From Hortaea werneckii (lineage: Eukaryota > Ascomycota > Dothideomycetes > Mycosphaerellales > Teratosphaeriaceae), in the NCBI GenBank assembly GCA_037044905.1, contig JBAOKB010000126.1:248001-312000 (forward strand): a stretch of DNA of 64,000 nt. Reading direction: 5' to 3'. Positions 56,187-64,000 of this stretch are shown one piece after another; within the stretch, counting starts at the first letter, position 1; each line of letters starts with the position of its first letter. A program made the translations under genes and the position numbers. The notes under the pieces were generated by a model. That model saw only the letters and a list, made by a program, of their open reading frames with translations. It had not been told where the DNA came from and did no database searches.

Positions 56187-57297
56187 GTTTTCTTTGTTCT
56201 TGCTTTCTCTGCCGGCAAGAAAATGGTTCGGGGGCCGGACGAGGTATTCTTTTTATTCTACAGCCCTCTTTATGGGTTTGTCTTTTCTGCTTGATTCGAC
56301 GGAAGGGGGGGCTGGTGTATATGCATACAAGGCACGGAGCGCTGGAAGTCGATCCTGTGTTAGATGTCTTGATCCTGGAGTTTCTGTTTTCTTTGACAGG
56401 GAGGATGAGAGTGGTTCATGAGAGATGGGCATCGTGTTCGTCGCGTCGAGACGCCTGTCGGGAAATGGCCATTGTCCCGGCTGTTCGTCGTCGCTTCTCT
56501 GTATTTTTCCTTCTTGCGGGGGACATGTTCCGTTGAGATGATGAAGATGGGGAAAGGAAATGGAAGGCAGATGAAGGATGGGAAAAGGGAAGGGAGGCAT
56601 GCATGTATCATGAATCAAAAAGGACATGTAGTTAGTAGTAGTAGTAGGACTTATGGCGGAGTCTGAGCGCGATGTGAGAAGATGGCGAGATGATGCCTAT
56701 TCGAGCCTTATTCTCTTGGTCTTCGTGTCTACTTATTTGTGATTAATTCTTCTTGTGATTTCACATAATTGAGAACCGATGTTTTCACCCAGAAGTCTTA
56801 CGTTTTGTATATACGTAGATATATATTTCCTCCGTCGAGTCTGAGTCGGCATCGGGACGTTGATGCACTTAGCCGAGTCGGCGGGCGTTTACTAGTAACT
56901 CCGTCTCTCGGCCTGCATGATGTCGTAGCGTCCAAGTCAGCCTCGTCAAAGTCCTCCCGCCTCTCTCCAGATGAAGTGTTAGCAAAGCATTATCTCAGCA
57001 TTCCACTCTGGTATCTCCTACATCTTCCCACTCGCACTATGTCTCATCTCTACTCGCGAAGTCGGCGACGGTAGCGCAATCCACACCAGAGCCAGCGAGC
57101 GCTGCTCCACAGTGACCGAGTCCCTCCCCCATCCGAGAGCCATTCCTGCCCTCCGGGACACCGCCGTCGGAGACAGCTGACCTCACTTTGGATAACTTCC
57201 CTACCTACTTTGGTCCCCCCAACCGACATATAAGCATCGGGAGATATTTTGGAGGACATTCTGCGCTCCCCACGAGCGCACCAAACTTCCCATCGCC
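56187..57297. other. Intergenic region between DYRK kinase and NAD kinase
   Basis: About 1.1 kb; a short AGT run at 56,636-56,646. Overlapping ORFs have no domains. The promoter of the NAD kinase must lie in its right half. Confidence 0.45.
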
Positions 57298-59262
57298 ATG
57301 GCCGAGAAGAAATCCAATACCACGCCCGGCACCCCCCGGCTTCATGGCGAACAAAGCAGTACCGGCACCGGCACCCCGCCACGCTCTGCCCTGGCCGAAG
57401 CCTTCCAGCGCACTCCCATCCGTCGCGATTCCTTTGACCGCCCCAATGGCTTCCCCGCATTCGACAGCACCCCCCGCCGCTTCAGCACCGGCGCCCACGG
57501 TATCCCCATGCCGGCCCCACAGGTCTTCGCTGCGCAGCTGGCTTCCGAGCAACGGGCGCAATTGGATGGGGCGGGATGCGATGGCGACGGTGGGAACGGG
57601 AGCGGAGGAGGAGGCACGGCAGGAAGCAGAAACCGAGGCGGCATCACCGCCCGCGAAGCCGAAGGCTTGAGCGCCGCGATCAACAAATTCAGCTTTGCGA
57701 GCACGACGCCAAGTTTTGCGCGGCTGGCGGCTTTGACCTCCCCTTGCTACTTCCACAAGCGGTTCGGCGACGCGGTGGACATTGATCGCGTGCTGGAGGA
57801 GATCAAGTCCGACGACCACATCTCGCATAGTCGGCTGATGCAGACGGCGGCCAGCGTGCGAGAAGTCTCGCGACAGCTGCAGCGGCGCCCGCTTAAGAGG
57901 GCCGTCAGGAATGTCATGATTATTACGAAGGCCCGGGATAATAAGCTGGTGGAGTTGACGAATGAGTTGACGGGTTGGCTGCTGGAGACGCCGCGGTATG
58001 GGCGCGACGTCGGGGTCAATGTCTGGGTGGACTCGAAGCTGCGGAAGTCACGGCGGTTCGGGCTGGCGAAGATTCTGGAGAAGGATGAACGGTACCAGGA
58101 TATGCTGCATTTCTGGACCCCGGCCCTGTGTCTTGAGCAGCCGGAGCTTTTTGATCTGGTCATCACGCTTGGGGGTGATGGGACGGTGCTTTTCACTTCC
58201 TGGCTGTTCCAGAGGATCGTTCCGCCGGTGCTGGCTTTCTCCCTAGGCAGTCTAGGTTTCTTGACGAACTTTGATTTCGAGCAGTATAAGCGTCAATTAA
58301 ACCATACCATGGGCGACTCTGGGATGCGGATCAACATGCGGATGCGCTTCACCTGCACCGTGTACCGCTCCGCAGCCTCCCAGCTCCCCAACGGAAGCAA
58401 CAACACCGCCGCCAGCTCCTCGGCCAGCCTCTCGACCACCGCGGCCAACAGCCCCACCACCAGCGGCAACTCCAGCTCCCACCACACCGCCGACAAAATC
58501 GAAGGCGAAACCCACGAAGTCCTCAACGAGCTCGTCATCGACCGCGGCCCTTCCTCCTACATCAGCAGTCTCGACCTCTACGCCAACGACAGCCTCCTCA
58601 CCCGCATCTCCGCCGACGGCATCATCCTTTCCACCCCCACCGGCTCAACCGCCTACAGCCTATCCGCGGGCGGCTCGCTCGTGCACCCGGACATCCCCGC
58701 CATCCTCCTCACCCCGATATGCCCGCACACCCTCTCCTTCCGCCCCATGCTACTCAACGACGACATGGCGCTGAAAGTCTCCCTGCCCGCCTCCGGGCGC
58801 GGCGGCGCCTTCGTCTCCTTCGACGGCAAAGGCCGCGTCGAGCTCGGCCGCGGCGACGAGGTCGTCGTCCGCGCTTCCGCTTACCCCTTCCCCACCGTCA
58901 TGGGCCAGCCCCTCGAGTGGTTCGATAGTATCTCCCGCACGCTGCGCTGGAATACGCGCGCCGCGGAGCAGAAGGAGTGGGCGGGTGGGGCGGCGGGGCA
59001 TGGCGAGGGCGACGGCGCGGATTTTGTCGACGATGAGAAGGAGGGCGAGGAGGGTGAGGGGTTGGAGGGACAGGGGGAGCCGGAGTTCGATATCGATTTT
59101 GCTGAGGAGGAGAATGCGGGTGGTGGGGGAGGAAGTGGGAGTGGGAGTGGGAATGGAGAGGGCACAGTGGGGAGTTTTCACGATTCCGGGTATGCGCGCA
59201 CGAAGAGTGAGACGGGACGGACGGAGAAGGGTGGCGGGTTTGGGGACGGGCGGGCGAGGTAG
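57298..59262 (+). CDS. ATP-NAD kinase, single exon
   Basis: NAD kinase makes NADP+ from NAD+ and ATP; cytosolic Utr1 and Yef1 are yeast relatives. The 654-residue frame has VMIITKARDNKLVELTNELT (about 203-222), the phosphate loop GGDGTVLFTS with GGDGT at residues 292-296, SLGSLGFLTNFDFEQY, VLNELVIDRGPSSYIS and the NAD-binding LSTPTGSTAYSLSAGGSLVH. A Ser/Thr/Asn-rich insert lies at about 360-400 and a Glu/Gly-rich acidic tail at 560-654. The first 110 residues are low complexity. MAEKKSNTTPGTPRLHGEQ is the first Met in frame. No clear mitochondrial presequence, so a cytosolic enzyme is likely. No frame break. Confidence 0.93.
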   Translation: MAEKKSNTTPGTPRLHGEQSSTGTGTPPRSALAEAFQRTPIRRDSFDRPNGFPAFDSTPRRFSTGAHGIPMPAPQVFAAQLASEQRAQLDGAGCDGDGGNGSGGGGTAGSRNRGGITAREAEGLSAAINKFSFASTTPSFARLAALTSPCYFHKRFGDAVDIDRVLEEIKSDDHISHSRLMQTAASVREVSRQLQRRPLKRAVRNVMIITKARDNKLVELTNELTGWLLETPRYGRDVGVNVWVDSKLRKSRRFGLAKILEKDERYQDMLHFWTPALCLEQPELFDLVITLGGDGTVLFTSWLFQRIVPPVLAFSLGSLGFLTNFDFEQYKRQLNHTMGDSGMRINMRMRFTCTVYRSAASQLPNGSNNTAASSSASLSTTAANSPTTSGNSSSHHTADKIEGETHEVLNELVIDRGPSSYISSLDLYANDSLLTRISADGIILSTPTGSTAYSLSAGGSLVHPDIPAILLTPICPHTLSFRPMLLNDDMALKVSLPASGRGGAFVSFDGKGRVELGRGDEVVVRASAYPFPTVMGQPLEWFDSISRTLRWNTRAAEQKEWAGGAAGHGEGDGADFVDDEKEGEEGEGLEGQGEPEFDIDFAEEENAGGGGGSGSGSGNGEGTVGSFHDSGYARTKSETGRTEKGGGFGDGRAR

Positions 59263-59976
59263 GAGGCCGTGATCGGGGAACATAGAGGGTTGTTTCTTGT
59301 TTAGGTTGCCCGTCACTGCCTCCTCCTACTGCTGCTGGAGAAGGGAGGGTTGACACGTTGCGCGTTATGTGATTAGCGAGGCGCTTTTTGGGGTTCTGCA
59401 GGTTGATTGGGGTTTGGGTGGTTTTTTGTATGTTGGAGAAATGCCGTTAGGAATACTTCATGCAAAATGGGAATTGCTGCTCCTAGATCTTTTCCTCTCG
59501 CCTTGTGTCCAGGTTCGGTCGGTCTTGTTGGATATCGAATGTGCTTGCATCGTATTTGAATGCATAGGAGGCGAAGACGTCAGGGGTCTCGAGATTTGGA
59601 TCGTCTTCTCTTTCTTTCCTTAGCGAGGGCAGATGTTGCGTTTCGCAATGATCAAAACGTTCCTATTCCATTTGTTCCTGTTACTTTCTTTGTCCTTGTT
59701 AGGTCAGGTTCATAACAAGAACGTCCCGATTCTCTGTAGCGTGAGAGAGCGAGCAAGCAGGGGCCTTTGATCTTGCTTCCGCCTCAAGAAATACAGGACT
59801 ATTCTGCTAATAACTTCGCTACGTAATACACAGTTGGGAGATATCTAGTCAGAAGTATGCAGGAGAGTTTTCTTCCAGTGAGAAGCAACATCGACTCCAG
59901 GCCGACACTCCCTCTCCACCTCCTTTCCCTTTTCCCTTCCTAACCTCCGTTGCATTCTCTCTCTTTCTCTCTCCCA
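59263..59976. other. Intergenic region
   Basis: About 700 bases, convergent 3' ends of the NAD kinase and the small minus-strand ORF. Nothing supported. Confidence 0.45.
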
Positions 59977-60339
59977 TCACTTCTCCAACCACGCCTGAAC
60001 CGCCGGAAACACAAAAGTAGACAGCACCAAATACCCCGTCGACAGCACCATCCCGCACCTCTTCTCCCACTCCCCATCACCACCAACACCCACCCCACTG
60101 TCACTATCACCGCACCACCCGCAAACCCTCCACCACGGATTATACTCCTGCAGAACGGCATCCCGACCCATCACAACAGTCATCCACCACGCCATCGCCG
60201 CGAGGGGCAGGTTAAAGTACAGCACGAAAAGATTCGTGCATCGCGCGAGCAAGGAAGTCTGGCGGCGGTGCGGGGGGGTTTGCGGGTTCCGCGCTGCGAT
60301 GGCTAGTTTTTTCTGTTTGGAGATTTCTGCTTCTGCCAT
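59977..60339 (-). CDS. Small putative membrane protein, unknown
   Basis: A 120-residue single-exon frame starting MAEAEISKQKKLAIAARNPQ. Two hydrophobic stretches (NLFVLYFNLPLAAMAWWMTV, about 36-55, and STGYLVLSTFVFPAVQAWL, about 100-118) suggest two membrane helices with a Trp-rich, Gly/Asp loop between them. The arrangement looks like a small integral membrane protein, but I recognise no family. C/T-rich sequence lies on its 3' side. It may be a shadow; independent evidence is lacking. Confidence 0.45.
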   Translation of the reverse strand: MAEAEISKQKKLAIAARNPQTPPHRRQTSLLARCTNLFVLYFNLPLAAMAWWMTVVMGRDAVLQEYNPWWRVCGWCGDSDSGVGVGGDGEWEKRCGMVLSTGYLVLSTFVFPAVQAWLEK

Positions 60340-61169
60340 ATTTTCTTCTAGAAGAAAACTCCTTTGCCTTTTTTGGGGTTACTTCTAAGGTCTTTGTGGA
60401 GGGTTTTTGGCTATATGTTTGAGGGAGAGGAGATGGGAGAGTGTAGGGGTTAATAATGGAGTGAAGTGAGGTCCAGATGTTGCCAAGTCGGCTAGGAAAT
60501 CCTGGGGGTTTTTTGCTTTCGTTGGCAAGACCGGGCAAGTCTGAAGCTTGCGTTTGTTTCCTGGCATGGCGAGACATTGGCGCTTACGGGATGCTCACGT
60601 CGTGCTTTTGTGAACATTGGTCTTCTGTTTTCCTACCGTCCTGGGAAACATGCTGAATAGGTTGCTCTCGAAAGGCTTTGAAACGGCGTGCCCGGGATAA
60701 GAATCATCCGTACTTCTTGCGACATTAATTGGACGAGGAAAAGCACCAGGGTGAAGGAAAGCAGGCTCTTTGACAGCTGTGTTGGTGGTTGTTAACAAGA
60801 AAAGAAAAGCCGGAAGGACACTTAAGACAATGTAAAATGATTTCCATGCTCTGGAATCCAGACGTGTTACATTCACATGCCACAGAACATGTTGTGGCCG
60901 TACCATTCCAGGAATGCAAGCAACTCCTGCCGCTCAAGTATCGCTGCTTCACCCGTAGTTATGTGCTAAACCAATTCAGGAGGACAATCACTGGGCATTG
61001 GTGTCTTTGAGAGATTCTGCAAACGTGCAGTACTTTAGGCCGACTTCCCATCATCCGGACAAAGAATCCTTTCCTTTGTCGACTCAAGACGAGCACGTCC
61101 GAAGACTCTGTCTTTCTCACTCCTTGGCATGTTCTTGGTACACATCTGCAAGGACATGCGACCTTCGCC
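60340..61169. other. Intergenic region before the SGNH esterase
   Basis: About 830 bases with no supported gene. Confidence 0.45.
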
Positions 61170-61972
61170 ATGGCTAATTTCAGATACCTCATCATAGCAC
61201 TTTGCTTGGCGGCGTTGGCTGGTAAGTGATAACAACGAATGTGCCCGTCAAATCTCCATTGCGTCTACATTTCAACGTGCTAATAAAGCTCCCAGCCTCC
61301 AAATCCATCAACAATGGCATGAAGCTCAAGATCCTCCCCCTCGGCGCCTCAATAGTCTGGGGTCAGAACAGCGCCGACGGGAATGGCTTCCGCGGTGGTC
61401 TTCGCAAGGCGCTCATCGCCGGAGGGAACAAATACGTCTCGATGGTCGGCACCGTCCGCCACGGCAACATGGCGTTCAACGCGTGCGAGGGGTTTCCGGG
61501 ACAGGTCATCCAGAGCGTTGCTAATAAGGCCCTCGAGCATCACGTCTACACGGACTACTACCCCAACGTGATTCTGATCCATGTCGGCACTAATGATTGT
61601 TGGGCGGGCTCGAGCGCGAGTACGATGGCGGGGAGGATAACTTGGATGCTGAACTCGATCAAGACTCGGCAACCACGGACTTTTGTTCTCCTGTCGACTT
61701 TGATCCCGAGTCGGAATGCGAATCAAGAGGCGTGTATTCGGAGGTTCAACGCCGCTTTACCGGGCGTAGTCGCTGCTGCGAAGCGTGGAGGCCAGAAGGT
61801 GGCTTTGGTGGATATGCATGCTGTCGTCCCCGTACGTGAGATCTCGGGTGATGGGACGCATCCGACGAATGCGGGATATCAGTTGATGGCGAAGGCGTGG
61901 TATCGGGCGATGGTGAAGCATGCTGGGAAGATTTCGGCGCCCAATCCTAAAGGTAGACCTGCGCCACGATGA
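61170..61972 (+). CDS. Secreted SGNH/GDSL-type esterase, two exons
   Basis: Exons 61,170-61,221 and 61,296-61,972 (intron 74 bases, donor GTAAGT, branch GTGCTAATAA, acceptor CCCAG) give 242 residues. The first exon is a signal peptide, MANFRYLIIALCLAALA. SGNH block I is ILPLGASIVWG with the nucleophile Ser at about residue 36, block III is HVGTNDCW, and block V is DGTHPTNAGYQL with the catalytic Asp and His. The fold hydrolyses esters; fungal secreted members include acetyl-xylan or lipid esterases, so carbohydrate deacetylation is possible but unproven. GAS replaces the usual GDS at block I, which still keeps the Ser. Calling the unspliced frame would lose the signal peptide. Confidence 0.9.
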
Positions 61973-64000
61973 TGGAGAAGTGATCTGATGAGTAGTCGGA
62001 GAAAATTTATAGGTACTCAGTGTGATGGAATGCAGATCAAACTGACGGTGCTGTGCGATTTTCTGAACAGGCAGGGGCAGGGCGAAGTACGAAAAGTCGT
62101 TCCCCCCGGTTCGCGAGATTGGATTATGTCCCACGAAAGGATCGCTATCCTTACTATTCCGGACCGCCACTAGAGTCTGCTGTCCTAAGAGAATGTTTGG
62201 TCCGTTGTCTACAGCCCTAAGATTCTCATGAATTGTGATCTCGCGGATAATGCCCCTCCCTAATAGCGCTAGCTCCGTTTCTTACAAGTTTCACATATGC
62301 AACGGGAAAGGACGCCCAAGGCGCGAAAGATGGACGTCGTCTTAGTACCTAGGTAATCGTGCTACGTCTCTCTTTTGCCAGATGTTTTCGTGTGCCGCAA
62401 GAGCGGAACCTTAGGGGAGGACGGAAGGAATGCCTCTCAGCGATAGGACTTTCACCCTTCTTGAAAGACTCTGCATATGCTGTCGGAGGGAACCCAAAAG
62501 GGATGACTGAAGCCCCAAGATGCGTTTGCTACGCATGATGCTTCGCCGTAGCAACACACAGCTGAGAGGTACTTTCATGTGGTCGGACGTTTTCTTGGGC
62601 AGCGTGCTTTGCTATGTGAACATTATAGCTAGTTCTTCTACTCAATGGTAGAGCTCCATGGCATGTTAGCACGTATTGAAGATATGTTATGGAACGTCTA
62701 TAGACTCGTAGGCAACCTAGATACATCTGAACATGTAGCAGCCCGGCTATGCGGCACCAAGCGTCAGGTTTCAAGCTCCTGGTGTGATGTCTTCAGCTTG
62801 TTTGTACTTCGTCCGCGGAGTTGGGTGGCGTGAGCAGGCGTTCGGGGTTCATATGCGGTCACCGTCAGCAGAAATCGCGCAAGACCTCATCACCTTCTTT
62901 TCCAAGTCGACAATATCACCGCTTGCATTTCCATCTTTCCTTTCCCTTCCCATGTGACTGCTTTCTAGGAGCTTGTCGTTGCGAGCGGGCTGGCATCCAA
63001 TGCCATGGCTGATCCTTCCTGGGCGTCATGGCGATCTACTTGGCGCAGCCATCATAGACGAATCCATCTGCGGTCATCGAGACAGCAGTCGACGACTGGC
63101 ACTGGTGAGCATCGGCGAATATGACTCGCGCAAGCCGTCGCCATTTCTTGCCAGTGGTAGTTCATCGACCGAGGTACTAATCCAGATGGTCCGTAGGATC
63201 GTCTTTCCCATGGCGCTATAACGTATACCGAAGCTACCTGACGAGTCTTCGAGAATCACGGCGGATAAGATCGACATGTTCCTTCCCGAATCAAGACCAC
63301 ATGGCGGAAGCGCAGCTACATCATCTTGCTGATGCAGGCAGTCGAGGTCGGGAATAACACTGAACTGGAAGAAGAAGCAGGCGGATTCTGGCACACGAAC
63401 CCCCGGTCGGCCTTCGCCGAAGCAGAATGGTTCTCCATTTTGTTCGAGATTTTTTCGCGAACAACAATGGTCACCAAACCAGACACTAGAGATGGCGCTG
63501 GTTCTAACGCGATCCACGTGAAGGATCACGCTGCGTGGTCTCGCTATTCACTATTGGACCCACTGGACATGTCTAGAAATTCTCCAGCACGTGAACGTAG
63601 CATTCAACGTCGGCATTGCCGGAGATCGATTTCGTCTGTGCAAAGGTCTACGACCAGTGCCCTACATGAGGCTATACCGCTTTGGATCAAGAAAAAAGAG
63701 GTCCGCAGTGAAAATCGTTTCCCCCAGTGGAGACTGGTTTTCTGCCCCACGAACGCTGAGATTGGGTCCCCACGTTCTCACCCGCTCAGCTTTCCCAAGG
63801 ACCCAATTTATCCCCATGGGAATGTCACGCCTTCTTCCAAACGGAAGGTACTGTCTACACATCACTTGCATTGAGACCTCTAGCCAGTTCGTTTTCTGAC
63901 CCCGCTGCATGCATAGACTGATATAGTTCGACACTGCTTCGAGGGCCAGATAAAACACACAAGTCGTTCCGTGCGGCTCAAGCGGCAAACAGAGGTCGCT
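61973..64000. other. Gene-poor right end of the window
   Basis: About 2 kb. ORFs of 60-182 codons overlap on both strands (for example 63,074-63,529 minus and 63,326-63,874 plus). None has a recognisable domain, leader or splice signals. I see no RNA gene. Confidence 0.4.

Noticed and set aside
62529..63988. Possible genes at the right end (several ORFs of 60-182 codons)
   Set aside because: Overlapping frames on both strands, no domain or splice structure.
1..64000. tRNA, rRNA or CRISPR loci
   Set aside because: None is visible; I searched by eye for cloverleaf-like patterns and regular spaced repeats and cannot exclude a diverged tRNA.

Overview
The window is nuclear DNA of a filamentous ascomycete (Pezizomycotina; Dothideomycetes is my best guess, not proven). 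Most genes carry short introns of about 50-145 bases with GT..AG borders and CTAAC/CTAAT-like branch points. The gene set includes Prm10-like, Pmp3, Rex3, Bud32, Vps23, a Pom1/DYRK kinase, NAD kinase and fungal GH3 and DUF676 proteins. A 15.4-kb block shows repeat-induced point mutation (RIP).

Layout. 1-10.6 kb: the 3' part of a Prm10/ThrE-type membrane protein, Pmp3, spermidine synthase (-), a small-molecule methyltransferase, a two-domain VOC dioxygenase and a MAL-type sugar permease (-). 10.6-12.0 kb: no convincing gene. 11,986-27,387: an AT-rich, CpA/TpG-depleted island with no ORF of 60 codons or more, bounded by a 40-base inverted repeat. It holds a decayed Tc1/mariner-type transposase and nested Ty3/gypsy elements. 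One of these is complete (14,183-20,870) with 229-base LTRs, a 5-base target duplication, a polypurine tract containing 26 G, and an antisense, apparently intron-containing ORF remnant. 27.4-28.4 kb: gene-free flank. 28.4-36.7 kb: a DUF676 lipase (-), Rex3 exonuclease, a MmgE/PrpD protein and Bud32 (-). 38.6-49.2 kb: a conserved proline-rich protein of unknown function, Vps23, a secreted GH3 beta-glucosidase (-) and a YGR210C-like GTPase (-). 50.3-64 kb: a very large DYRK/Pom1-like kinase, NAD kinase, a small putative membrane protein (-), a secreted SGNH esterase and a gene-poor end.

The genes do not form an evident pathway or secondary-metabolite cluster. They are mostly housekeeping genes plus two secreted hydrolases and a sugar permease that fit a saprotrophic or plant-associated life.

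Two things stand out beyond the gene list. The first is the nested, RIP-mutated transposon island and the antisense gene inside its youngest retroelement. The second is that six genes are each broken by isolated small indels (mostly one base) with no nonsense substitutions, while their neighbours, including a 4-kb exon, have none. This looks more like patchy sequence error than decay, but the sequence alone cannot decide.
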